NCBI RefSeq assembly: GCF_025907915.1
Contig: NZ_JAPAAF010000017.1
Span: 20,009-84,008, forward strand
DNA length: 64,000 nt
From: Gaoshiqia sediminis
GTDB lineage: Bacteria; Bacteroidota; Bacteroidia; Bacteroidales; Prolixibacteraceae
Direction: 5' to 3'
The notes beneath the pieces were generated by a model. It worked only from the letters and a program-made list of their open reading frames with translations. It was not told where the DNA came from and did not search any database. The position numbers and the translations under genes were made by a program. Shown one piece after another: positions 38,042 to 44,786 of the stretch. Position 1 is the stretch's first letter, and each line of letters begins with the position of its first letter.

Positions 38042-38181
38042 TTAATGTTGATCCTGCTTTCTTTTTCCTTCCGTTCCCGGATTACCTTCTGGAGCCAAAG
38101 GATTCTTTCGGCTCGTTCCTTGCTAATCTTTACTTTGCCAATACCGGGAAAAGTAGCTGTGAATGTTTTTTTCTTTTTCAT
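38038..38181 (-). CDS. Small basic protein coupled to the helicase
   Basis: A 47-residue, lysine/arginine-rich protein (starts MKKKKTFTATFPGIGKVKIS, ends ESRINIK). Its TGA overlaps the GTG start of the helicase in a GTGA, so the two are translationally coupled, and it begins five bases after the stop of the excisionase-like gene. The tight packing supports a real gene. Function unknown; nucleic-acid binding is suggested by charge only. Confidence 0.55.
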   Translation of the reverse strand: MKKKKTFTATFPGIGKVKISKERAERILWLQKVIRERKEKESRINIK

Positions 38182-38185
38182 AAGC

Positions 38186-38452
38186 TCATTCAATTTTTTT
38201 GTAAGCTTCAATCAGTTCTGAACGTAACAAAAAGCGGGTGCGCCCTTTACCATGCACCGGTACTTTACCGGCGTTTATCCATTTGCAGAGGGTTTGATAG
38301 CTAACGTCAATGTACCTGGCTCCATCGCCAACGGTCATTTTCTCGGTTTCAAAGTCAGTTGGCTTTTTTTTGTTTGATGAATGTTCGTCCAGGATCATCT
38401 TTAACCCCTTGGCGATTTCTTCGGCAGTGGAGAGTATCATTACTTTTTCCAT
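38186..38452 (-). CDS. Excisionase-like helix-turn-helix protein
   Basis: An 88-residue protein with a MerR-type winged-helix segment: MTVGDGARYIDVSYQTLCKW followed by INAGKVPVHGKGRTRFLLR, matching small HTH_17/excisionase proteins. It could direct the integrase to excise the element and/or activate replication genes. It is near the start of the leftward operon, after the 53-residue gene. Confidence 0.8.
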   Translation of the reverse strand: MEKVMILSTAEEIAKGLKMILDEHSSNKKKPTDFETEKMTVGDGARYIDVSYQTLCKWINAGKVPVHGKGRTRFLLRSELIEAYKKIE

Positions 38453-38462
38453 AATTAAAGGA

Positions 38463-38624
38463 TTAGAGGTCGTACGTTTGTTTGAGGGCGTGCCGGATTA
38501 AGTCGGTGATTTTTACTCTTTTTGCACGGCAGTAACTTAGAATCTCTTTTTGTTCTGTTGGGGTTACGGGCAGATGAATAGCCTTAGATCTTATTTCCTT
38601 TTTGGGAATTTCAATGTTTTTCAT
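38463..38624 (-). CDS. Small ribbon-helix-helix-like protein
   Basis: A 53-residue protein (MKNIEIPKKEIRSKAIHLPV to KQTYDL). The segment KAIHLPVTPTEQKEILSYC then KITDLIRHALKQ gives strand, helix, turn, helix as in CopG/Arc or MobC-like RHH proteins. It is the first gene of the leftward operon, immediately behind the promoter at 38655-38682, where an autoregulator is expected. Confidence 0.6.
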   Translation of the reverse strand: MKNIEIPKKEIRSKAIHLPVTPTEQKEILSYCRAKRVKITDLIRHALKQTYDL

Positions 38625-38654
38625 TGGACATCATTGTTATAGTTAAAACATGTA

Positions 38655-38682
38655 CAAATATAGCTAAAGATATTAAAACAAA
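38655..38682 (-). promoter_or_regulatory. Leftward early promoter of the element
   Basis: On the minus strand TTTG (38679-38682) and TATATTTG (38655-38662), 16 bp apart, match the phylum promoter. It would drive the leftward genes starting at 38624, with transcription starting near 38648. Confidence 0.55.
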
Positions 38683-38738
38683 TAGAAAAAGCTATACTTT
38701 TATTTGGAAGAACAATTCTTATTATATAGCTTTTTCTA
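38683..38738. promoter_or_regulatory. 14-bp inverted-repeat operator between divergent promoters
   Basis: TAGAAAAAGCTATA at 38683-38696 and TATAGCTTTTTCTA at 38725-38738 are perfect inverted copies, 28 bp apart. One abuts the leftward -33 element, the other touches the rightward -7 element (TATTTTTG, 38739-38746). A related half-site with TATAGCT lies within the leftward promoter near 38660. This is a typical place for the XRE repressor to act as a switch. Confidence 0.7.
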
Positions 38739-38746
38739 TATTTTTG
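38739..38746 (+). promoter_or_regulatory. -7 element of the XRE repressor gene
   Basis: TATTTTTG matches TAnnTTTG. The ATG at 38752 begins only five bases later, so the message would be leaderless or nearly so. No clear -33 element is seen. Confidence 0.5.
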
Positions 38747-38751
38747 TATTT

Positions 38752-39366
38752 ATGAAACCCATTGGAGAAAGAATAAAGGAAATAAGACAATCGAAAGGTA
38801 TAAGTCAAACTATTGTTGCTGAGACCTGTGGAATCAAACAGTCATCCTACGCCAATATTGAGAATGGAAAAACTCAAAATATCACAATTGAGATAGGTAA
38901 AGGCATTGCCAGAGCTTTGGATGTCTCGTTTATTGAGTTGTTTGATATCGCTATTTCAGATAAATACTTCGACGGCTATAAAGCTGATTTAGAATCAATA
39001 ACGGAGGCGTATTCGGATCTAGATGAAACAGTAAAAGAGTTGCTTGAGCGGATTAAGGAAAAAGACCTGCTGATTGAAACCTTGAAAAATGAAAAATCAC
39101 ACGTAAGGCAGCACTTGGTTATGCAACTGGTTAGCAATTTCACCTTTGACGTAAATTTTATCAGTAATCAGATTGCAAATACAAAAGATGAAAAAGAGAA
39201 AGCCGAACTTGAGAAGAAAAAAGACGATGTAGTAAGGGTGTTCAACCTAAACAAAGACTACTATATCAAAACCGGTTTTTTATCTAACAAAGAGTTTGAT
39301 GATTACTTCGAAGAAATAAAGGATTTGGACAGAATGCTAAGGAGCAATGATCGATATTTTATTTAG
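38752..39366 (+). CDS. XRE-family transcriptional repressor of the element
   Basis: A 204-residue regulator. The N-terminal helix-turn-helix domain (IGERIKEIRQSKGISQTIVA; IKQSSYANIENGKTQN) is followed by a long charged coiled coil (~75-165, LLERIKEKDLLIETLKNEKS) and no peptidase domain, so it lacks the LexA-like self-cleavage of many phage repressors. It is the only clear plus-strand gene of the element, divergent from the excisionase/replication operon, and probably holds it silent. The start at 38752 is set by the promoter just upstream. Confidence 0.88.
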   Translation: MKPIGERIKEIRQSKGISQTIVAETCGIKQSSYANIENGKTQNITIEIGKGIARALDVSFIELFDIAISDKYFDGYKADLESITEAYSDLDETVKELLERIKEKDLLIETLKNEKSHVRQHLVMQLVSNFTFDVNFISNQIANTKDEKEKAELEKKKDDVVRVFNLNKDYYIKTGFLSNKEFDDYFEEIKDLDRMLRSNDRYFI

Positions 39367-39529
39367 TTGTTTCTTGTTTCCTAATTGATATGGATAATCC
39401 TGAGCATAACCACCATTTAATTTAGAGAGACTCCTGAGGAGATTGACGTTTTACTAGAAAAACGCGGTAGATATGCACCCAAAAACGTTTAATTTGAGAC
39501 ATTTTAGCGTGTAAAATGTTATTTTGATG

Positions 39530-39628
39530 GAATCCTACCTCCTGCGCGGAGTGGTTCAGGTGCAGTTTTTCTTGCAATGCGGTAAACTCGGACAGCGGCA
39601 TTATAAGAATACTTTTACCGTGGGGCAG
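39530..39628 (-). pseudogene. Fossil Phd/YefM antitoxin fragment
   Basis: Read on the minus strand from 39628, the frame gives PHGKSILIMPLSEFTALQEK followed by LHLNHS, which matches the middle of the intact Phd antitoxin at 40645 (RPKGKSVVMMSLAEFNAIQE, then MHLNRS). There is no start or N-terminal half. The DNA is also visibly similar to the intact gene. It is a remnant of a second toxin-antitoxin locus inside the same element. Confidence 0.7.
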
Positions 39629-39638
39629 AAGTTAACCA

Positions 39639-40088
39639 TCACACCGCCACCCTATTCTCCATATTCTTCCGGGTGTTCATCAGGCTTGCATTTCGGAAAT
39701 GCCTGTTTATTTCGTTTACCAGTTTGTAGGGGCGGTTAAAAGCTTCTTGGTTAACCTTGAAATGATCGGAAAGCCGCCGGATCGTTTCTTTGGACAATCC
39801 TTTTTGGCAGTTCAGTATTTTTGAAACCGTGCCTTTCGATAAATTAAGGATACGGGCCAGATCAACCGCTTTCAGGTTATTTTCTTCCATCAACGATTTT
39901 AACAGTTCAACCGGGGTAAGTTCGTCAAATGAACTGTTCTCGCTGTCCCATTTTTCAATTAGCAGGGTAAGTAACTCAATTTCATCGGTCAGGGTTCTAT
40001 CTCCTTTGACCAGTAACTCTTCCAATGTATTGCAATACTCGTTGTACTGCTCTTCGTTTTTAATGATGGTGTATTTTAACGTGTTCAT
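39639..40088 (-). CDS. higA: HigA-type antitoxin
   Basis: A 149-residue antitoxin. The N-terminal ~75 residues are the acidic toxin-binding part (YNEYCNTLEELLVKGDRTLT), and an XRE helix-turn-helix follows (LLKSLMEENNLKAVDLARIL; LSKGTVSKILNCQKGLSKE). It starts nine bases after the HigB stop, toxin-first order as in other higBA loci. It would neutralise HigB and repress the operon, perhaps through the palindrome at 40470-40489. Confidence 0.9.
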   Translation of the reverse strand: MNTLKYTIIKNEEQYNEYCNTLEELLVKGDRTLTDEIELLTLLIEKWDSENSSFDELTPVELLKSLMEENNLKAVDLARILNLSKGTVSKILNCQKGLSKETIRRLSDHFKVNQEAFNRPYKLVNEINRHFRNASLMNTRKNMENRVAV

Positions 40089-40097
40089 TGCCTTGGG

Positions 40098-40430
40098 TTA
40101 AAAAATGTCGATAAAATATTGTTCCCCTTTATTACAAAGTTTGGTGTAAGCTGCATGAGTGCCAATCCATTTTATAAATAAATGGACTTTCTGTCCACCG
40201 AAATAGTATTTGCAGATCATCCGGTATTTATTCCCGCCAATGTTAAACACCACCCGGTCTGAGCCATTTCCAAGTATATCCGCACTGCTGAATGTTCCAA
40301 CAATTTCCTGGGGCGTTTCCCAGTCTGCCCGTGTAACAATGGACAACCAACTATTAAACGGCTGCTTTGCCTGGGTATTCTCAGCCACAAAGCCTTCAAT
40401 AGATTGCTTTTTTATCAGATGAACTCTCAT
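40098..40430 (-). CDS. higB: HigB-type mRNA interferase toxin
   Basis: A 110-residue RelE-superfamily toxin of the HigB type that would cleave mRNA on the ribosome. Typical segments are FNSWLSIVTRADWETPQEIV, DRVVFNIGGNKYRMICKYYF and the ending VHLFIKWIGTHAAYTKLC with the conserved THAxYxK. The ATG at 40430 is preferred over one at 40445, because the -7 element at 40443-40450 covers the latter. Complete, paired with HigA. Confidence 0.92.
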   Translation of the reverse strand: MRVHLIKKQSIEGFVAENTQAKQPFNSWLSIVTRADWETPQEIVGTFSSADILGNGSDRVVFNIGGNKYRMICKYYFGGQKVHLFIKWIGTHAAYTKLCNKGEQYFIDIF

Positions 40431-40442
40431 AGATGAATGACG

Positions 40443-40489
40443 CAAAATTAAATAAAAAGTTTCACAAAAGGAAACTATTAGATGTTTCC
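40443..40489 (-). promoter_or_regulatory. higBA promoter and candidate operator
   Basis: On the minus strand TAATTTTG (40443-40450) is a TAnnTTTG element placing transcription start just upstream of the higB ATG at 40430. Upstream, GGAAACTATTAGATGTTTCC (40470-40489) is an inverted repeat with 6-bp arms, suited for HigA binding. The palindrome also supplies the stop codon of the truncated YoeB. Confidence 0.55.
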
Positions 40490-40645
40490 AAATGCTTTAT
40501 TCAGGGCTTCTGGTTTACCGGTTCCGGCAAATGGGGTTCGCTGGCATTCTTTGATCAGCGCGTTTATTTTTCTCAGAACCTTCCGGTCATTCTCTATCCA
40601 GTACTGGTAATCCTCCCAGGCTGACTTATCCCAAAAGATATCCAT
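40478..40645 (-). pseudogene. Truncated YoeB-type toxin
   Basis: A 55-residue product (MDIFWDKSAWEDYQYWIEND to KAFGNI) that matches the N-terminal two thirds of YoeB, which is about 84 residues. It breaks off after GTGKPEAL; the second half with the catalytic arginine and C-terminal histidine/tyrosine is missing and is not found in other frames downstream, where higBA control DNA begins. It overlaps the antitoxin stop by one base (TAATG), the original operon arrangement. Predicted to be inactive as an RNase. Confidence 0.8.
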
Positions 40646-40899
40646 TATTCTACAATTTGCCGTTTTACCAAACCTTGTTTGGCGTTTATGTTCTCAATGG
40701 CACTTTCAAGCCGTTTCCGGTTGGTTATGCTCCGGTTCAGGTGCATGGTTTCCTGTATGGCGTTAAACTCAGCCAGTGACATCATTACAACGCTTTTGCC
40801 CTTTGGCCGGTGAACAACCAACAGTTCTTCGTTGTCGGTAACCTGGTCCAGGTTGGCTTTCAGGTTTTGCCGTAGCTCAGAATAATTTACTGCTTTCAT
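40645..40899 (-). CDS. Phd/YefM-type antitoxin
   Basis: An 84-residue antitoxin: N-terminal DNA-binding domain MKAVNYSELRQNLKANLDQV, then ELLVVHRPKGKSVVMMSLAE, and a C-terminal toxin-binding helix. Start ATG at 40899; the frame's earlier TTG at 40908 is not needed. Its partner YoeB is truncated, so this antitoxin may persist as a repressor or as protection against related toxins. Confidence 0.88.
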   Translation of the reverse strand: MKAVNYSELRQNLKANLDQVTDNEELLVVHRPKGKSVVMMSLAEFNAIQETMHLNRSITNRKRLESAIENINAKQGLVKRQIVE

Positions 40900-40914
40900 A
40901 GCTATCAATTTTTA

Positions 40915-40932
40915 TACGTACAAAATTACGTA
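40915..40932 (-). promoter_or_regulatory. Phd promoter and operator
   Basis: TACGTA occurs twice (40915-40920 and 40927-40932), flanking CAAAAT; together they form a near-symmetric site that overlaps the minus-strand -7 element TAATTTTG (40921-40928). Transcription would start ~15 nt before the ATG at 40899. The promoter overlaps the integrase stop codon. Autorepression by the Phd protein is likely. Confidence 0.5.
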
Positions 40933-42203
40933 CTTTTTCCAATCTCACCAAGCGTATTAAAGGCAGCCATCAGTTTTTCTTTTTTCGTGTGGTTAGATAT
41001 CTGGAGGTATCGTTTCAGTGTCTTTTCCCTGGTGATTCCGGTTATGGCCTTTATCATTTCGATATCCAGTCCCCGTTCATATGCCAGACTGATAAAAGTT
41101 TTTCTGGCTGTATGTGTTCCTATCAGTTCATGCTTTGGCCTGAATTCTTTTACCGTAACGTTTTTTACAAATGTTTTATACTCGGTTAATGCTTTGATCC
41201 CGGCCAGTTCGCAACATTTCTTGATGTATTCGTTTATCTTCTGATTGGAGAATTTTGGCAAAAGCTTATAATGTTCCGGGTATCGGTCGATAATGGTTTG
41301 AAGCCCTGGGAATACAGGAATGATTACTTCTTTGTTTGTTTTCTGGGTGGTAATCCGGATCATGCCATCGTTGATGTTGTCTTTCGTCAACTGGACCAGG
41401 TCAACATACCGAAGCCCAGTAAGGCATCCAAAACAAAAAAAGTCCCTGGCCTTTGCCAGTTTATTATTTGCAAACTCAAAGGTTATCAGCTGCTGGAGTT
41501 CTTCCCAGTTAAGGGATATTATACTGATCTCCTTTTCCGGTGCTGAAAACTTTTTGAAGGCCAAATTTTCATGAAATTTCCGCTCATGGCTCCAGTTCAT
41601 AAATGCTTTAAACTTATCGGCAATGGCGGCCAAGTAGTTAAAGCCGTGGTTTTGGTCAACCAGGATGTATTCTTTCAACCGGTCCCAAAATTCCAGGTTG
41701 ATGTTTTCAAAGGTCATTTTGTATCCGGTTTTCTCTTCAAATTCTTTTAGCTTGGTGTGGATGGTTTTACGGTTCCGGGTGGTGTTATAGGCTTTTTCCA
41801 GCTGTCCGGCTTTCAAAAAGAGGTCGTAAGCTTCCCACAGTGACGGGTTGTTTGCTTGCCGGCCCATCTTATCGCCGTTAAGATATTTGCGCACCAAATC
41901 CGGAGTAATCTCAATATCCTGTTGCTGGCATTGTTTGAAATAAATTTTTGCATCAGACTGTAACTCATCCAATCGAAGGTTTATATTCTCATGGTCGTTG
42001 TCTGGTTCGTCCGGTCGGGGCGGGCTTACCCGTTGTTTCTTTTTATTCCAGTGCCGGACCTTTACCCTGTCAACTGTTTTTGAGATGTTCTTATACGTTG
42101 TTTTTCCGGCTGTTTTCACCGTTACTGCAATGTTTGCCTTGATGGGTGAGAATCCTTTTTTGTTGGCGTTATTTTTGTCGATATAATACGTTACGTTCAC
42201 CAT
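40926..42203 (-). CDS. int: Tyrosine recombinase / integrase of the element
   Basis: A 425-residue site-specific recombinase of the Bacteroidota phage-integrase type. An N-terminal Arm/SAM-like region (residues 1-210) is followed by the catalytic domain with TGLRYVDL (Arg near 263), HTARKTFI (His-x-x-Arg near 361) and KRYLQIS (nucleophile Tyr near 398). It lies 168 bp from attR, the usual position for the integrase of an element inserted in a tRNA gene. All catalytic residues are present, so it should be active. Confidence 0.95.
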   Translation of the reverse strand: MVNVTYYIDKNNANKKGFSPIKANIAVTVKTAGKTTYKNISKTVDRVKVRHWNKKKQRVSPPRPDEPDNDHENINLRLDELQSDAKIYFKQCQQQDIEITPDLVRKYLNGDKMGRQANNPSLWEAYDLFLKAGQLEKAYNTTRNRKTIHTKLKEFEEKTGYKMTFENINLEFWDRLKEYILVDQNHGFNYLAAIADKFKAFMNWSHERKFHENLAFKKFSAPEKEISIISLNWEELQQLITFEFANNKLAKARDFFCFGCLTGLRYVDLVQLTKDNINDGMIRITTQKTNKEVIIPVFPGLQTIIDRYPEHYKLLPKFSNQKINEYIKKCCELAGIKALTEYKTFVKNVTVKEFRPKHELIGTHTARKTFISLAYERGLDIEMIKAITGITREKTLKRYLQISNHTKKEKLMAAFNTLGEIGKST

Positions 42204-42371
42204 TTGTAGAGATGTTAAGAGAGATAAAGGTAAATCAAAAGAGAGAAAAAAGAGAGAACATTGTATATAATTGTTTAAAATTAGCTCTATTGGTTTAGTT
42301 AAAAACAGCTGTAGGTGCTATAAATAAACTATTTCAATATATTTGATTGTAATAGGGAATATTACTAAATG

Positions 42372-42387
42372 TTCCCGCCCCGGGTAC
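42372..42387 (+). repeat. Right attachment-site core (attR)
   Basis: TTCCCGCCCCGGGTAC, identical to the 3' end of tRNA-Leu at 28651-28666. It is the displaced original tRNA 3' end. The region between here and the integrase contains three AAAGAGAGA-like direct repeats (42217-42261) that could be arm-type binding sites. Confidence 0.9.
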
Positions 42388-42422
42388 AAAGCCCTGATTT
42401 TCGCAAGAAAATCAGGGCTTTT
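42388..42422 (+). terminator. Original tRNA-Leu terminator, now beyond attR
   Basis: AAAGCCCTGATTTTC, loop GCAA, then GAAAATCAGGGCTTTT. It directly follows attR just as the element's own terminator follows the tRNA at attL, so it was the tRNA terminator before integration. Confidence 0.85.
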
Positions 42423-42459
42423 GATTTTCCGGACACAAATTTTGCCTGCCAAAAAAACG

Positions 42460-42492
42460 TTTGCGTTTTTAATAAATTCATGCCTACCTTTG
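42460..42492 (+). promoter_or_regulatory. Promoter of the outer-membrane barrel gene
   Basis: TTTG at 42460-42463 and TACCTTTG at 42485-42492 (spacing 21) match the phylum -33 and -7 elements. Transcription would start near 42499, about 52 nt before the ATG at 42551. Confidence 0.6.
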
Positions 42493-42550
42493 TTATCATT
42501 GAAAAGTACAAGCTGGATAAACGAATTTTGCACTGCTAAAATACGATGCC

Positions 42551-43372
42551 ATGCAAAAAACAAAACAGTTAAACATGTTCAAATTTATACTGGCCTTGTG
42601 TCTGGTCTTGTATTTCATGGGTCAGGCGATGGCGCAACAGCCGGACTCGATCCGGTACATTATCAAAAGCAGAAAGGCTAACATCATTAACCTGCAAAGG
42701 CCACAGATTGACGGATTTAATTATTGGGAAGAAGAATTCCGCGGCCATTGGGCCGGTGTTTTTCTGGGCGTGAATGGCTTTTTTCAGTCCGATTATAATG
42801 ACTATCCGGCTGACCAGCAGGATTTCCTCGACATTAACCTCTGGCGGTCGAATTCGCTCAATATCAATCTCATCCAGTTCTCTAAAGGCCTCCAGCACAA
42901 CCGAAATACAATCGGATTGGTTACCGGGATCGGATTGGAAACTCAAACGTATTACCTCGATAAAAACACCAGTCTGGTAACTGAAACCGACCGGGTTGTT
43001 CCGGTCACACTTTTTTTTGATTCGAACCAAAAATCCAAATTCTCCTCTATCTACCTGAATATTCCCCTTCTGTTGGAATTTCAGGTTCCCATAAAACAAG
43101 GCGGATATCGCTTTTACATTTCAGGTGGAGTGACAGCTAGCAAGAACTTAAGTACACACACCAAAATAAAGTATAAAAAGAACAACCAGAAGCAAAAGCT
43201 GAAAACACCCGACGACTTTCACATGCATGATTATCGCTATGCGGCAACCCTCCGGTTGGGTTATCGGGGAATAAATCTTTTTGCTACCTGCGACTTGCGC
43301 CCTTTGTTCAAAGAAGGGAAAGGACCGGAGGTTTATCCGTTTTCGGTGGGCTTCGCGCTGATTTCCTTCTGA
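42551..43372 (+). CDS. Outer-membrane beta-barrel protein
   Basis: A 273-residue exported protein with signal peptide (FKFILALCLVLYFMGQAMAQ) and a barrel-like mature part: alternating strands such as WAGVFLGVNGFFQSDY, LVTGIGLETQTYYL, YLNIPLLLEFQVPI, RLGYRGINLFATCDL and the C-terminal FSVGFALISF. This is the PorT-like / outer-membrane beta-barrel layout, probably 8-10 strands. Function unknown. Transcribed alone just outside attR. Confidence 0.8.
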   Translation: MQKTKQLNMFKFILALCLVLYFMGQAMAQQPDSIRYIIKSRKANIINLQRPQIDGFNYWEEEFRGHWAGVFLGVNGFFQSDYNDYPADQQDFLDINLWRSNSLNINLIQFSKGLQHNRNTIGLVTGIGLETQTYYLDKNTSLVTETDRVVPVTLFFDSNQKSKFSSIYLNIPLLLEFQVPIKQGGYRFYISGGVTASKNLSTHTKIKYKKNNQKQKLKTPDDFHMHDYRYAATLRLGYRGINLFATCDLRPLFKEGKGPEVYPFSVGFALISF

Positions 43373-43455
43373 CCACAAGCCAATTCCTGATTTTTTTCCT
43401 GTGGAGAACCGGACAGATTGCCTATTTTAGCCGTTAAACTGAAAAAATAGTATCC

Positions 43456-44163
43456 ATGAAACTTCTACTGATCAGCAACTCAACGATGCCGGGGGAGGCC
43501 TATCTTGATTATCCCAAGCAGCAAATCAAGAAATTCCTGGGTGAAAAGCCGGTTAAGGCGCTGTTTGTGCCTTATGCTGCGGTGACTTTTTCGTTTGATG
43601 AGTATGAACAGAAAGTAAATGATCGCTTTGCCGAGCTGGGGCATTCTGTTGCTGGTATCCATCACTGTAAGGATCCGAAGAAAGCGGTGAAAGAAGCCGA
43701 AGCCATTGTGGTGGGCGGCGGAAACACCTGGCAGTTGGTGCGTATGTTGCACGATCAGGGACTGATGCAGCTTATTCGCGAGAAGGTGTTGGACGGAATC
43801 CCATATATTGGCTGGAGTGCCGGATCGAACGTGGCGTGCCCAACCTTGCGCACGACTAATGACATGCCGATCATTGACCCAACCAGTTTCAACACCACAG
43901 GCCTGGTTCCTTTTCAAATTAATCCCCACTACCTGGATGCCAACCCCGATGGACACGCCGGTGAAACCCGTGAACAGCGCATCAACGAATTCATCGAAAT
44001 AAATCCCAAAACCTATGTGGTTGGACTTCGGGAGGGGACCATGCTTTGGCTGGAGGACGACCAGCTGGAGCTGATTGGCAAACTTCCGGCCCGCATTTTC
44101 AGGAAAGGACTGGAACCAATAGAGCTACGGGCTGGCGACGATTTCGGTTTTTTGTTGAAATGA
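43456..44163 (+). CDS. pepE: Dipeptidase E (alpha-aspartyl dipeptidase)
   Basis: A 235-residue serine peptidase of family S51 that splits Asp-Xaa dipeptides. The nucleophile elbow YIGWSAGSNVACP (Ser near 123), the preceding VVGGGNTWQLVRML and the NPHYLDANPDGHAGE segment are all typical. Cytoplasmic, no signal peptide. It ends two bases before the stop of the convergent PAP2-like gene. Confidence 0.95.
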   Translation: MKLLLISNSTMPGEAYLDYPKQQIKKFLGEKPVKALFVPYAAVTFSFDEYEQKVNDRFAELGHSVAGIHHCKDPKKAVKEAEAIVVGGGNTWQLVRMLHDQGLMQLIREKVLDGIPYIGWSAGSNVACPTLRTTNDMPIIDPTSFNTTGLVPFQINPHYLDANPDGHAGETREQRINEFIEINPKTYVVGLREGTMLWLEDDQLELIGKLPARIFRKGLEPIELRAGDDFGFLLK

Positions 44164-44165
44164 GG

Positions 44166-44777
44166 CTAAATGTAGTTTAGGACCAGGTAGTTGACAGCGA
44201 ACCCCAGAAAAAAACCGACATAAATTTGCAGCGGATTGTGTTTGCCGAGCAACAGGCGCGATGAACCAACCAGTCCGGCAACTCCGATGAGCCCGGCCAA
44301 CAATAGGGATGAGTTGATGCCGAGCCGCAGGGAGAGGGCGATAATAGCGCCGATTAAACCACCAATTCCGGCCATGTGCGCACTGATTTTCCAGCGTAGG
44401 GTAATAATCAGCAGGATAATAATCGTAAGCACCGAGGAGATCAGGAAAACACGGTAAACCGGGTAGATTGGTATGCGCCCCAGGTAATAATAGCCCATGT
44501 AGTAAAAGATGGCGCTGAAGAGCATGGGGACGATCCGGTCAGTGTTTTTATCCATACTTCGGTCGAAGCGCGGGTTCATGGTTAGAATTCCGATGCTGAC
44601 CAAGGGCAGTAAGAAAGTGGAGAGGAATACGACCAGCAGGACATATTTTTTTGCCTGAAAGGTGAGCAGCGCAAAGTAAAAACTGGAGTTCATCAATAGC
44701 AAGAAGCCGAGCGTCGGGATTAGCAGTGGGTGAAACAGCAGAGAAATGGTCCGGGCAATTTGGTGCTTGATGTTCAT
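44166..44777 (-). CDS. PAP2-like membrane protein
   Basis: A 203-residue membrane protein with about six helices. The motifs SAHMAGIGG and SRLLLGKHNPLQIYVGF resemble motifs 2 and 3 of PAP2-type lipid phosphatases (SGHxxG and SRxxxGxHxxxD), but the final Asp is a Gln and motif 1 (KxxxxxxRP) is only weakly seen in MDKNTDRIVP. Catalytic activity is therefore uncertain. It follows rpoN by nine bases on the same strand. Confidence 0.7.
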   Translation of the reverse strand: MNIKHQIARTISLLFHPLLIPTLGFLLLMNSSFYFALLTFQAKKYVLLVVFLSTFLLPLVSIGILTMNPRFDRSMDKNTDRIVPMLFSAIFYYMGYYYLGRIPIYPVYRVFLISSVLTIIILLIITLRWKISAHMAGIGGLIGAIIALSLRLGINSSLLLAGLIGVAGLVGSSRLLLGKHNPLQIYVGFFLGFAVNYLVLNYI

Positions 44778-44786
44778 GTCTTTTTT

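Larger units (their letters stand above)
28651..42387. mobile_element. 13.7-kb integrative element in tRNA-Leu (phage-satellite or prophage-remnant type)
   Basis: The element is bounded by a 16-bp direct repeat of the tRNA-Leu 3' end and carries a tyrosine recombinase beside the right repeat. It has an excisionase-like protein, an XRE repressor transcribed divergently from a long leftward operon, primase and helicase genes around an iteron array, toxin-antitoxin genes next to the integrase, small unknown proteins, and at the left end a phage tail tape-measure protein with one small upstream phage-like gene. No capsid, terminase, portal, lysis or conjugation genes are seen. This gene set suggests a phage satellite or a strongly reduced prophage; which one is not decided by sequence alone. 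Confidence 0.85.

Noticed and set aside
39524..39739. 71-residue plus-strand frame near higA
   Set aside because: It runs antisense over the fossil Phd antitoxin and the higA end; no start context or similarity.
28651..42387. Conjugative transposon or tailocin
   Set aside because: No relaxase, coupling protein or Tra genes for the first; no sheath, tube, baseplate or lysis genes for the second.
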